From Verrucomicrobiota bacterium (GTDB lineage: Bacteria > Verrucomicrobiota > Verrucomicrobiia > Limisphaerales > Pedosphaeraceae), in the NCBI GenBank assembly GCA_021325145.1, contig JAJPHR010000110.1, positions 124,001 through 188,000 of the forward strand: 64,000 nt of DNA, written 5' to 3'. The translations under genes were made by a program, and so were the position numbers. Positions 34,415-43,930 of the stretch are shown in pieces (position 1 is the first letter of the stretch; each line of letters opens with the position of its first letter). The notes under the pieces are model-generated. The model did not search any database and was not told where the DNA came from. It worked only from the letters and a program-made list of their open reading frames with translations.

Positions 34415-37400
34415 ATGCCACTTCGATTGACCGTTGCAGGCGTTTCCACCCTGGCATGTGGTTTCGTCCTTTGCTGCATCAGTTCCGGCTACTGCGAGGC
34501 GGGCAAGCGCCCAGGGCCAGCCAGTTACTATGTGCAGCCCTGGCAGGTCGAGGACGGCCTTCCCGACAGCTCGGTCAGTCACGTTCTTCAGGATCGCGAT
34601 GGTTACATCTGGCTGGCAACGATTGCGGGACTGGTGCGTTTTGATGGAGTGGAGTTCAAATCGTTCACTTCGCCGCTCGTGGCGGGCGTGGCCGCGCGCA
34701 ACATCCGCTCCCTCGTCCAGGAGGACGATTCGACCCTGCTCATGTTGCCCGCCATAGGCGGTGTTGTTCGTTTTCACAATGGCGTTTTCAGCTTGCACCC
34801 CATGAGCGCCGACGTCGCCGGCAAACCGCTTGAAACGCTGTTCGTCGAACCCGGCGGCGCGATTTGGGCCGGCCTGTCCGATGCCAGCGTCCTGCGCTGG
34901 CAGAATGGCCACGCTGTTCAATTTGGCCGCGCCGAGGGCCTCAATCGCACCGGCTCGCGGGTTTCTTTCGCCGCCGACCAGCAGGGTGTTGTCTGGGTGG
35001 CCAGCGGCGATTTTCTGGGTTGTTACCACGATGGTAAACTGGAACGCTTCGCCCAAAAGACCGGCACGCCGGAATTCGTCGCGTCCAGTCGTTCCGGCGG
35101 CATCTGGATTTGGAGCGGGGATGAGTTGCAAAAAATGGACCACGGCCAAATCTCCACGCTCAGCACCAACGTCCCCTGGAGTTCGCTCGGCGGCGTGGTT
35201 CGGGACATGTTCGAGGACAGCCAGGGTAATTTGTGGATCGGCACCAGCGCGCATGGCTTGTATCGCTTCGCGAACGGTGAATTCACCCGCGTTGCCACTT
35301 CGCACAACGGCATCAGTTCCATCATTGAGGACCGCGAAGGCAGCCTCTGGGTGGGCATGACCGGCGGCGGCCTCAATCGTTTGTGCGAAAAGGTGTTCAC
35401 CATCTACAATACTCGTTCCGGTTTGCTGGAGGACGTCACGGACGCGCTCTGTGTGGATGATCGTGGCGACGTTTGGTTCGCCAACCGCAGTGGCGGCGTC
35501 GCGCGGCTCGGCAATGGCCGCATCCACCTCGTCCGCCTCCAAGGTGGCAAAATAAAACTGGCCGCCAACGCCGTTTGCGCGGATGACGCCGGCTATATCT
35601 GGGTCGGCACCGGCTCCGGCATCGCGCGCTTTCAACGCGACACGCCCGAGCAGGTCACCTACATGGGCAGCAATATTTCCGGCGTCCACGTCCTGTTCAA
35701 AAGCCGCAATGGCGATGTTTGGGTCGGCGCGGAACCGCAAACTCTCGGCTATTTCCACGAGGGCGAATTCCATGCGTTCTCTCCCGAAGCGGGCTTCACG
35801 GGTCGAAGTGTTCGCGCCATTGCCGAAGATTCGTCCGGCACAATTTGGGTGGGAACCGAAGGCGGCCAGCTCTTCCGGCTGGCCAATGGCAAATTCACGA
35901 AATTCGGCCCGGAGGATGGCTTGCCCGAGGTCCCGATTCGCGCGCTTTACGCCGATCACAACGAGGTGGTTTGGATTGGCACCCTCGGCGGCGGGTTGGT
36001 GGTGCGGCGCAATGACCGGTTCACTCGCATTACTCCCGCCGACGGTCTGACTGACGATCTCGTGGCCGGGATTCTGGAAGACGATGCCGGACGGCTGTGG
36101 TTTGGCTCGCGGCGGGGCCTCTTCCATGCCGCCAAGCGCGACCTGCTTGCCTTCGCGGATGGAGCGGCGCGGCATGTGAACTTTGTGACCTTCGGCCGTA
36201 GCGAAGGGCTTTCCGGTGTTTATTGCCTCGGCACCTGCCAGCCCATGGCCTGGAAAGCCGATGGTGGCCGCCTGTGGTTCGCAACGCAACAAGGGGTCCT
36301 CGCGCTTGAATCCGCCGCGCTGAAATCCAATCTCCAGCCTCCACCCGTGTTCATCGATGAATTCGTGGTCAACGATCAACCGTTTTCCATGGCTGATCCG
36401 ATCAAGGTTCCGCCCATCCGAAAAAAACTTGAATTCCGATTCTCCGTGCTCAGCTATTCCGCGCCCGAGAAGGTCCGCATCCGTCATCAGCTTGAAAACG
36501 TCGATTCCGATTGGATCGAAACCAGCCAGCGCGTGGCCTCGTACGGCGGCTTGTTGCCCGGCGACTACCGCTTGCGCGTGACGGCCTGCAACGGCGACGG
36601 CATTTGGAATGACACCGGCGCGACGCTCGCCTTCACGGTCCTGCCCGCCTGGTGGCAAAGCTGGTGGTTCCGGGGCGCCGCGGGCCTTGTGTTCACGGGC
36701 GCAGTCGTATCAAGCGTGCGCGTCTGGTCGCATCGCCGGCTGAAGTTGCGCCTCGAACGGCTCGAACACCAGCGCGCCCTCGAAAAGGAGCGCGCCCGCA
36801 TCGCTCGGGATCTTCACGACGATCTCGGCGCGAGCCTCACGCAAATCGGCTTGCAAGCCGATTTGACTCGCGGCCAGGATGTCCCGCCCGAGGAACTCAA
36901 GCGTCAAGCCGCCCAACTCGCCACCCAGGTACGGACGCTCGCCCACGAACTCGACGCCATCGTTTGGAGCGTGAATCCCAAGAACGATTCGCTGGACAAA
37001 CTTGTCACCTATCTCTGCCAGTTCTCCCAGGAATTCTTCCGCCTCACTCCCATTCGCTGCCGGCTCGATGTGGGTGAAGACATCCCGGCCTGTCCGTTGA
37101 CGCCCGAGGTGCGCCACGATCTTTTCCTCGTCACCAAGGAAGCCATGAACAACGTCGTCAAACATTCCGCGGCCACGGAAGTCTGGCTCCGTTTGGCGGT
37201 CAGGAATGGCGTCTTTCATATGCTGCTCGAGGATAATGGCTGCGGCTTCTCCCTGGCTGAGCTCGAGCACTCCGACCGCAACGGCCTGCGGAACATGCGC
37301 GCCCGGGTCGAGGAGTTCGGAGGGACGTTCGAACTTCGCAGCCAGCCAGGGCAGGGGACCACCCTTGGTGTCAGCATTCCTCTCGCGTCGCCCGCATTCG

Positions 37401-37480
37401 CCGGCCGACAGAATTCCACGCCAATCGCTGCTTGGCCTCAGCCGTCCGCTCCGCTCTCGCCAGAACACGCACAGCGTTAA
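34415..37480 (+). CDS. Reg_prop beta-propeller sensor histidine kinase
   Basis: This 1021-residue hybrid membrane sensor starts with a signal peptide (about 1-29). Two seven-blade-like propellers of Reg_prop repeats follow (about 35-640; DREGSLWVGMTGGGLNRL is one unit). Next is a Y_Y_Y domain (about 645-745) and one transmembrane helix (about 753-775). The cytoplasmic end is a HisKA_3 dimerisation domain with the phosphoacceptor His801 in ARDLHDDLG, then an HATPase domain (KEAMNNVVKHS, EDNGCGF). It should sense an extracellular ligand, often a polysaccharide in relatives, and phosphorylate the regulator encoded 186 bases downstream. Confidence 0.93.
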   Translation: MPLRLTVAGVSTLACGFVLCCISSGYCEAGKRPGPASYYVQPWQVEDGLPDSSVSHVLQDRDGYIWLATIAGLVRFDGVEFKSFTSPLVAGVAARNIRSLVQEDDSTLLMLPAIGGVVRFHNGVFSLHPMSADVAGKPLETLFVEPGGAIWAGLSDASVLRWQNGHAVQFGRAEGLNRTGSRVSFAADQQGVVWVASGDFLGCYHDGKLERFAQKTGTPEFVASSRSGGIWIWSGDELQKMDHGQISTLSTNVPWSSLGGVVRDMFEDSQGNLWIGTSAHGLYRFANGEFTRVATSHNGISSIIEDREGSLWVGMTGGGLNRLCEKVFTIYNTRSGLLEDVTDALCVDDRGDVWFANRSGGVARLGNGRIHLVRLQGGKIKLAANAVCADDAGYIWVGTGSGIARFQRDTPEQVTYMGSNISGVHVLFKSRNGDVWVGAEPQTLGYFHEGEFHAFSPEAGFTGRSVRAIAEDSSGTIWVGTEGGQLFRLANGKFTKFGPEDGLPEVPIRALYADHNEVVWIGTLGGGLVVRRNDRFTRITPADGLTDDLVAGILEDDAGRLWFGSRRGLFHAAKRDLLAFADGAARHVNFVTFGRSEGLSGVYCLGTCQPMAWKADGGRLWFATQQGVLALESAALKSNLQPPPVFIDEFVVNDQPFSMADPIKVPPIRKKLEFRFSVLSYSAPEKVRIRHQLENVDSDWIETSQRVASYGGLLPGDYRLRVTACNGDGIWNDTGATLAFTVLPAWWQSWWFRGAAGLVFTGAVVSSVRVWSHRRLKLRLERLEHQRALEKERARIARDLHDDLGASLTQIGLQADLTRGQDVPPEELKRQAAQLATQVRTLAHELDAIVWSVNPKNDSLDKLVTYLCQFSQEFFRLTPIRCRLDVGEDIPACPLTPEVRHDLFLVTKEAMNNVVKHSAATEVWLRLAVRNGVFHMLLEDNGCGFSLAELEHSDRNGLRNMRARVEEFGGTFELRSQPGQGTTLGVSIPLASPAFAGRQNSTPIAAWPQPSAPLSPEHAQR

Positions 37481-37534
37481 GCGTAAACCAGAATCACCCA
37501 TCATGACCATCGGCATCATTTTGGCAGCGCGCGT

Positions 37535-37612
37535 CACTCCGAGCGCGCCACGTTGCGCGTGCCAACGAGCGGCAGACCAGAGGACCGCCCGCCCGCGCGC
37601 ATCACTCAGTTG
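37535..37612. repeat. GGCGCGCAC core repeat, degenerate copy
   Basis: GCGCGCGTCACTCCGAGCGC and, further on, GACCAGAGGACCGCCCGCCC are degenerate arms of the palindrome family. It occupies the gap between the kinase and regulator genes. Confidence 0.5.
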
Positions 37613-37666
37613 GGTGATTGAGTATTTCGCGCATCCGTAATATCTATAATCCGCAAGCCAGTTGCC

Positions 37667-38293
37667 ATGTCCATCCGGATTGCCATAGTCGAAGACAACG
37701 CGAGAATACGCGGCACCCTTGCCCAGCTGCTCGCCAGTGCACGCGGCTTCAATTGCGTGTGCGCCTGCGACACCGCCCAAAAAGCCCTGCACCTGATCCC
37801 CAAGCACACCCCGGACATCGTCATCATGGACATCGAGTTGCCCGACTTCTCCGGCATCGAATGCACCGCCCGCCTCAAGCGCCTCCTGCCGGAAACGCAG
37901 ATCATGATCTTCACGGTCTATGAGGACAACGACCAGATTTTCCAGGCCCTCGAAGCCGGTGCCAGCGGTTATCTCCTCAAGCGCACCACGCCCGTGGAAA
38001 TCCTCGAAGCCCTCACCGATATCAAGGACGGCGGCGCGCCCATGTCCAGCGAGGTCGCCCGCAAAGTCGTGCAATCCTTCCGCAAAACCGAACCCGCCCG
38101 CACTTCCGAAGTCCAGCAACTCAGCCGCCGCGAGGAGGAAATTCTCGGCCTGCTCACCCAGGGCTACGTCACCAAGGAAATCGCCGAAAAGCTTTCCATC
38201 AGCTACGACACCGTCCGCAGCCACCTCAAGCACATCTACGAAAAACTCCACGTCCGTTCCCGCACCGAGGCCGTGATCAAATACATGCACTGA
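37667..38293 (+). CDS. NarL/LuxR-type response regulator
   Basis: This 208-residue protein has a receiver domain with the phosphorylation site Asp55 (VIMDIELPD), acidic pair Glu9/Asp10, Thr in FTVYED and Lys in YLLKRTT. A LuxR-type helix-turn-helix follows (LSRREEEILGLLTQGYVTKE; YDTVRSHLKHIYEKL). It is the obvious partner of the HisKA_3 kinase encoded just upstream, since that kinase class nearly always pairs with NarL-type regulators. Target genes are unknown. Confidence 0.95.
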   Translation: MSIRIAIVEDNARIRGTLAQLLASARGFNCVCACDTAQKALHLIPKHTPDIVIMDIELPDFSGIECTARLKRLLPETQIMIFTVYEDNDQIFQALEAGASGYLLKRTTPVEILEALTDIKDGGAPMSSEVARKVVQSFRKTEPARTSEVQQLSRREEEILGLLTQGYVTKEIAEKLSISYDTVRSHLKHIYEKLHVRSRTEAVIKYMH

Positions 38294-38383
38294 AGCCCGA
38301 AGCGCGTCCGGCCTATTTATGACATAACGCTGGCGAACTGTAAAAGTAAAACACAGTAAAATTAAGCCATGACGTTTTGAGCC

Positions 38384-38411
38384 TTGCCACGACCACCCCC
38401 TGTGCTAGATT
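38384..38411 (+). promoter_or_regulatory. Possible sigma-70 promoter for the AhpD-like gene
   Basis: TTGCCA (38384-38389) and TAGATT (38406-38411) are separated by 16 bases. The leader would be short, with AAAGG as ribosome-binding site before the ATG at 38431. Confidence 0.45.
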
Positions 38412-38430
38412 TGTAATGAAAGGTCATCCT

Positions 38431-38916
38431 ATGCATCCAAGAATAGATCACACCAAAGTTCCGCCCGGTGCGATGAAAGCGATGTTCGGTTTGGAAACCT
38501 ATCTGCGCGGTTGCGGGTTGCCGGTGAACCTGCTTCACCTCTTGAAGCTTCGCGTCTCGCAAATCAACGGCTGCGCGTACTGCATTGACATGCACTCCAA
38601 GGACTTGCGGGCTGTCGGCGAAACCGAGCAACGCCTTTATCTCCTCGACGCCTGGCGTGAGGCGCCGTTTTACAGCGACCGTGAACGCGCCGCCCTCGCG
38701 TGGGCCGAGGCGGTTACGCTCGTCACTCAAGGACACGTCCCCGACGAAGTGTACGAGCAGGCCCGCACTCAATTCAGCGAGGAGGAACTGGCCAACCTGA
38801 CCCTGGCGGTGGTTGCCATCAACGGTTGGAACCGCCTCAGCATCGCCTTCCGCACCGTTCCCGGCGCGTATCAACCGCCGCAACACGCGACGCCTCCGGC
38901 GGTCGTGACCGCCTGA
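38431..38916 (+). CDS. Carboxymuconolactone decarboxylase/AhpD-like protein
   Basis: The product is about 161 residues and belongs to the AhpD/CMD superfamily. The redox motif is CAYCIDMHSKDLR, a CxxC followed by the conserved His three residues on. The N-terminus MHPRIDHTKVPPGAMKAM is typical of small alkylhydroperoxidase-like proteins. It probably works as a peroxidase-linked thiol protein, though the substrate is unknown. The ATG at 38431 is chosen because AAAGG is seven bases upstream; a Met five codons earlier is also possible. Confidence 0.88.
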   Translation: MHPRIDHTKVPPGAMKAMFGLETYLRGCGLPVNLLHLLKLRVSQINGCAYCIDMHSKDLRAVGETEQRLYLLDAWREAPFYSDRERAALAWAEAVTLVTQGHVPDEVYEQARTQFSEEELANLTLAVVAINGWNRLSIAFRTVPGAYQPPQHATPPAVVTA

Positions 38917-39120
38917 AACTCCAAAACCTCACGGTGCTTTCCATGGGCGTTTTGAGAACTAATATCCTCGGTGGACGCAATACCAAAAGAGCAGCAAAGA
39001 CTTCCATCAATGGGCATTCCTATTGGATGCGAGAATGTCCGCTCGCCGCTGTCAATTTTTTAGACACACCCGCGATCAAATTCCCTTTGACAACTTCGCG
39101 TCGCCGCACAACTTAGACTC

Positions 39121-39477
39121 ATGAAAATAACATCCGTTTGCGCGAGTAATTCTGACGCGAAAAAATTGGTGCTGCGCACTGAGCCCCCACTGACGGCGGA
39201 AGTGTTGAACCACTTCAGGACCGTTCAGCAACGACAGGCTCTCGCCGGGTTGGCCTTCTCCGCCGACGCGGGATGTTTGGTGGTGCACAACGTCATTCCG
39301 ACTTCGATGAACATCGATTCCCAGGTTGCCGACGACATCAGGCAACTGTTAAACGCGGCGGAGGAAGCGGCGAACAACACCGAGAGAATCGCCCGGGAAG
39401 CCGTGGAGCGCGAGCAAGCCGAACGAAGGGCGAGCGTGGAGTCGGCAGCCAGAGCCTTTGGAGTTCCCGCTCAGTAA
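39121..39477 (+). CDS. Hypothetical protein, 118 residues
   Basis: I do not recognise this family. The first half is a compact segment with SADAGCLVVHNVIPTSMNID. The second half is a charged helix rich in Glu, Ala and Arg (NTERIAREAVEREQAERRAS), likely a coiled coil. No signal or membrane segment is seen. It stands alone between an AhpD-like gene and a convergent large gene. Confidence 0.5.
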   Translation: MKITSVCASNSDAKKLVLRTEPPLTAEVLNHFRTVQQRQALAGLAFSADAGCLVVHNVIPTSMNIDSQVADDIRQLLNAAEEAANNTERIAREAVEREQAERRASVESAARAFGVPAQ

Positions 39478-39519
39478 TCCTTTTAAATGCGCGTTCATCC
39501 GCGCTCGCGGAACACGGAG

Positions 39520-42500
39520 CTAAGGCTTCTTTGTGAACGTCACCGTCTGTTCCAAAGGCTCCAGGGCTTTCACCATGTTTTCCCGGTACGGTCCGTATTG
39601 CGCCGCGGCGAATGTCCCGGCTCGGCGCTGAAGGCGATAATCGATCTTCAGGCCCCGTCCTTCTTTTTGGGCCTCGCTGTGGCTGGTGGCGAAGGCCATG
39701 CGGAGATCCTGGTGAAAACTCTCCAGCCCGGGTTCCTGATAGCCCGCTGGGGTCGCCAGGTTTACTGTGGTCTCCACCTCTACCGGAAAGGTTAGTTCAA
39801 ACGGCGTTGCCCGATCCTCCACTGGTTCCGCCGCGGCATATGACTGCTCCCACACGTCCGGCAATTTCCCCACCAACTGATTTCCCGCCAGACGAAACTG
39901 CCGCTTCAACACATAGTCCAACTCAAGGACCAGCGGGGCCTGCGTGTCCTCCAGGTTCTGCAATTTGAAGCTGGTTATCTCGCCAGACTGCCGGTTTACC
40001 TGAAGGTCAGCGAAATAGCGCCGTGATGCCGGCTGGAGTCCCTTGAAGTAGGACCGTAATGCACTGCCGTTGCAGCCGCTGAGGTTCAGCGTCTCGTGCA
40101 CCACCATATCGGTGTCATTCGTGATCCTTAGCTCGCGGCGTGAATTGATCCTGCTGCTTCCGTCAGGGTAGTCCGGGATTCTCACAAACTGCGGGTTGGC
40201 CGCGTCTAGAATAAGCGCTTCCTTCCCGGCCAAACCGAGCGGTACCGTTTGTGCGAGATCCGATCCCTTGTCTGTGCAGTCGATAAAGGAGCCGCTACGA
40301 AATCCGGGCAGATAAACCACCATGTGGTCAAACTGGTCCAGCGAGGGCAGATCCTTCTGCACCTTCCCACGCGTCCCAACTAGTGCGAGCCGGGCTTGAA
40401 TGCCGGCTGCCTCCAGTAATTGTTGCAACAGCAGGGAATGATCTTTGCAATCCCCGTACTGATTCCGGACGATCTCGGCTGTCCGATGTGGGATCCGGGC
40501 CCGTCGGCCAAATTCCAGCGCCTTGTAGATGTAATTGGTCTGCACATAACGCGCCAAAGAAATAACCTTGTCGGACTCATTGGTGGAATCTTTGGCGAGG
40601 CGGCTGGCCAGCTCCCGCCCTGCGGCATCCAGTTGCAAATAATCCCCAAGTTTTTCGAGATACTTTTTGACCTCACCCTCCCACGTCGCGGCGCCGTCTC
40701 CCACATATAGCGTCGACATAAAATCCATCGGGGACTGCTCCATGGGTTCCCACTTGTAAACTTCCGGCCGCTCCCGCACCCAATAGAGGCCGCTCTCGCA
40801 TTTGAAGCCGTTGCCGGCTCCTGCGCCGGTGTATTTGAGCGTGTTCGTTTCGCCTCTGATTACCAGAATATCCTGGAGAATGGGAAAAGCCGTGATGCAG
40901 GCGTGCGCGGTAAAGGGAAATTCCTCCGGCGGAGCCAGGTCCTGGCGCGTTACGGTCAATTCAATCAAGTAACCGGGTTTCAAGCCACTGATGGGAATGT
41001 TCAGTACCTTTTTCTGGCTGGCCTGTGTCGCCGCCGCCGCATCCACGACATAGTAATCGGCCACGTTGCCGGTTGACACCACCTTGCCTTCCTCATCTTT
41101 CACTTTCAGGTCGTTGACAAAAATGCCTTCGCCCAACGGATCGAATCCAAATTGTATCGTGCTGAATGCTGCGATGCCGCTCGGATCAAGCACTTTGATC
41201 ACAAGATATTCACTCCGCTTGAATTCCTTTTTTCTGGTGAAGGAAATTACAGTGATATCCTTCAGGTATCGCGCTCCGTAATCCTTTGTATAGGATGCCG
41301 GGGCCTCAGCAGGCGTAATGTCCAGCAGCTTTTCCGGGATTGGCACTGGTGCGATCGGGTCTTTTATGCCGCTGTTGTTTCCCTCGCCGAGCATTCCGGA
41401 AACCAGGTCAAGGTAGCTCTTGACATCGGTGCTCGCCGGAGCTCGTTTCAGCGCCACCTCAAACGATGCTTTGGCTTCCCGGTACCGTTTTAATCCGAAC
41501 TCGCCTCGGCCTTTCACGTAATAGACGCTGGCCGAGTCGCTTTGCGTGTCGATGAGCTGCTGGCAAGCCGCCACCGCTTCAGAATAAAGGCCCGCCTGGC
41601 AATATGCGTCCGCCAGTGACAGCGCCAATTCTGCATTATACGGGTATTTGTGTGTCTGCGTCTTGAGCAGTTCAATCGCTTTGTTGAAATTCTTCTTCTG
41701 CAGGTACAAACGCGCTTCGAGCAGACGAACCGCAGCCGAGTCGTGATCCTTCAGATGATCTTCCACCGCGGCGAGCGCAACGTCTTGTTGTCGGGTCTGG
41801 CTCAGGAGGGTGATGTAATCGACAAAATAATCGTCGTTCCGGTAACCCTCCGTGAATAACGCGCGGAAGTTGGTCAACGCCTTGTCCGTTTGTCCAAGCT
41901 GCATCTGCAAATAGGCCTGTGTGGCCCGCACGGAATTGTTCGTGGCCAGCAGCGACGGATTGCGCTCCAGGTATTCCAGCGCTTCCTGCCGCTTGCCGAT
42001 GTTTAGATAGGCGTTGGCGGCATTTGCCAGGAAGACGGGTGAGTTCCGCTCGAACTCAAACGCAGTTTGAAAATAGGCGGCGCTCTTCTCAAATTGGCGC
42101 GCTTTGTAATGGAACAACCCGAGCTGATTGAATACCAGCCCATGCCGGTTCTTGTCCCGCTCGTTGAACTCCGCGACGGGGTCCTGGATGGGAAAGGTAT
42201 TGGGAACAAACTCCACTCGCGCCAGCGCATCCTCCAGTATCTTCCGGTCGTCCTGCTGCTTCACTTGGTAATATGACCCGAGCAAATAAGCCCACTGCCG
42301 CCGCCGCAATATCTTGATGCGATAGACAAACTTTCCTCCCAAGTCCGCCCGTTCGTAACCAAATTCGACACCCGACAGATCGCCTTCGTTGATCGGCTTT
42401 TCATCCATGATCTCCGTTCCGGGATACGCTATTCCTGCAAGCTCTGCCATTGCTTGTGTCAGCGCTTCTAATGGCGGATTCTGGTCCAACAAACAGACGG

Positions 42501-43608
42501 GGATGACAAACAAGGCCACCTTCTTGTTTTCATCCCAGCCGGTAAACTCGGCCGCCGGCAGGTTCTTGGCAATCAACGGGGATGGCCGCCATCCCAAACC
42601 TCCCAACTTCACGGTGTAGCCGAAAAGCTGGGAATGAAAATCATCGACCACCTTCGTGGCTCTGCTTGCTTGCCGTTGAGAATCGATCAAGGTGAATGAG
42701 GAAAATAATCGCTCGGTTCTGGCGCGCACCGCGTCCGCATCCTCAAAAGAACCCCAAGCCGTGATTTGATAAGCGTAGCCATTGGTGACGCACAACCAAT
42801 GGCGGTAAAAAATATGATAGGCTTGAACTCGGGCCTCGCTTTCAATCTCCACCCCGTCCAACCCCTGGCGGCGCAGCGGACTTTCCTTCAAAAACTTCAC
42901 GGAATCCGCTCCGCTGCGCAGATGCATCTTGGCGACCTCAATCAGGCTTTCCGTCGTCGCGGTGGGACCCATTCCGACCTGCTCACCGACAATCGCCAGG
43001 AAAACCTGTGGCCGTGCCTGTCCAAAAGCGACCGTGGCGCTCTTGTTGAGTCGTTTAGCATCCAGTTGCACCCAGGGTTTCTCCGGCATCGGGATTTTGA
43101 AATTTAAATCGTCAAAGGTGAGCCATTTGCCCGACACCGGTTGATCCGTCTTGATCGCCTGGCGGTCGAGCCCGATTTTCTGAAATCCCCGGTATATGAA
43201 AAATGTCGTCAGACAGAGAAAGAGAAAAGCCAGGCCGAGCGTCCATATCGCTTGCGCTCTTCCCTGGGTATATTTCTCTTTATCGTTTGCATACTCCAGC
43301 AAGCCGATAATCGCCAGCACCACGGCGCCTGCGATTGCGCCCAGAGCAATGAGCCCGGCAAACCCCGTGACGATGCGAGACGCCACGGACCGTGATGCCG
43401 CCATGCTGACCAAACCGGTGACCAGCCAGGCCGATAACAGTATTCCGAGCGATAGGGCGCACTTTGCGTTGGCATTTGGCCGCCGCGCGATCGAAAAGCA
43501 TTTTACGGCTGCGAAAACCAACAGCAGCAAAGCGATGGTCTGCCCGACAAACCGGCCGACTTGATCAGGAGTGACTTCCAGGAGAATTATTTGGTTCGTT
43601 TGTACCAT
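39520..43608 (-). CDS. Giant membrane protein: TPR, DUF3857 and transglutaminase-like domains
   Basis: The product is about 1362 residues. Four transmembrane helices lie in the first 140 residues. A region without clear family follows (about 150-520), then a TPR stretch (about 540-770). A DUF3857 domain is next (about 800-1000) and a transglutaminase-like core (about 1030-1130). Its probable triad is Cys1054 (YGDCKDHSLL), the His of FDHMVVYLP and the Asp of FIDCTDKG. The C-terminus has the beta-rich domain usual for DUF3857-transglutaminase proteins. Such proteins are thought to act on peptide or cell-surface bonds, but no substrate is known. The ATG at 43608 is chosen over 43713. Confidence 0.85.
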   Translation of the reverse strand: MVQTNQIILLEVTPDQVGRFVGQTIALLLLVFAAVKCFSIARRPNANAKCALSLGILLSAWLVTGLVSMAASRSVASRIVTGFAGLIALGAIAGAVVLAIIGLLEYANDKEKYTQGRAQAIWTLGLAFLFLCLTTFFIYRGFQKIGLDRQAIKTDQPVSGKWLTFDDLNFKIPMPEKPWVQLDAKRLNKSATVAFGQARPQVFLAIVGEQVGMGPTATTESLIEVAKMHLRSGADSVKFLKESPLRRQGLDGVEIESEARVQAYHIFYRHWLCVTNGYAYQITAWGSFEDADAVRARTERLFSSFTLIDSQRQASRATKVVDDFHSQLFGYTVKLGGLGWRPSPLIAKNLPAAEFTGWDENKKVALFVIPVCLLDQNPPLEALTQAMAELAGIAYPGTEIMDEKPINEGDLSGVEFGYERADLGGKFVYRIKILRRRQWAYLLGSYYQVKQQDDRKILEDALARVEFVPNTFPIQDPVAEFNERDKNRHGLVFNQLGLFHYKARQFEKSAAYFQTAFEFERNSPVFLANAANAYLNIGKRQEALEYLERNPSLLATNNSVRATQAYLQMQLGQTDKALTNFRALFTEGYRNDDYFVDYITLLSQTRQQDVALAAVEDHLKDHDSAAVRLLEARLYLQKKNFNKAIELLKTQTHKYPYNAELALSLADAYCQAGLYSEAVAACQQLIDTQSDSASVYYVKGRGEFGLKRYREAKASFEVALKRAPASTDVKSYLDLVSGMLGEGNNSGIKDPIAPVPIPEKLLDITPAEAPASYTKDYGARYLKDITVISFTRKKEFKRSEYLVIKVLDPSGIAAFSTIQFGFDPLGEGIFVNDLKVKDEEGKVVSTGNVADYYVVDAAAATQASQKKVLNIPISGLKPGYLIELTVTRQDLAPPEEFPFTAHACITAFPILQDILVIRGETNTLKYTGAGAGNGFKCESGLYWVRERPEVYKWEPMEQSPMDFMSTLYVGDGAATWEGEVKKYLEKLGDYLQLDAAGRELASRLAKDSTNESDKVISLARYVQTNYIYKALEFGRRARIPHRTAEIVRNQYGDCKDHSLLLQQLLEAAGIQARLALVGTRGKVQKDLPSLDQFDHMVVYLPGFRSGSFIDCTDKGSDLAQTVPLGLAGKEALILDAANPQFVRIPDYPDGSSRINSRRELRITNDTDMVVHETLNLSGCNGSALRSYFKGLQPASRRYFADLQVNRQSGEITSFKLQNLEDTQAPLVLELDYVLKRQFRLAGNQLVGKLPDVWEQSYAAAEPVEDRATPFELTFPVEVETTVNLATPAGYQEPGLESFHQDLRMAFATSHSEAQKEGRGLKIDYRLQRRAGTFAAAQYGPYRENMVKALEPLEQTVTFTKKP

Positions 43609-43930
43609 ATTAGCGCATTCGGCCGGTTTGATTCGGGCGCAGGAGTCATGCCAAGATCCTCCGAACCACCGCCGCACCCCTGATTGGCCATTCAAACGCA
43701 AAGCCGAAGGCACTACAAGGATAAATCAGGCATGAGCACCTATTTGCGAAGATTAATGATTCGATCAGGCATGTTCTGCCTTGCCTCGCATAAGGCTGGT
43801 TTGTGCGGCTGTCTGACGGTTGGGTTGATTTCCCGCTGACCTAAAAAGCTTTGGAAGTGATCTTCGGTAAAACCACGCGGCGGCTTCTTTTGAATTGGAT
43901 TTTCCAGTCGCCAATGTCAAGCTGCTGCGA
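43609..43930. other. Intergenic region, nothing recognised
   Basis: The 322 bases between the divergent giant membrane protein and serine hydrolase genes show no gene, palindrome or promoter that I can support. Confidence 0.5.

Noticed and set aside
34349-36658. A 769-codon open frame on the minus strand across the sensor-kinase gene
   Set aside because: It is antisense to a well-supported gene with clear domains, and its protein shows no family features. Long antisense frames are common in high-GC genes with strong third-position bias.
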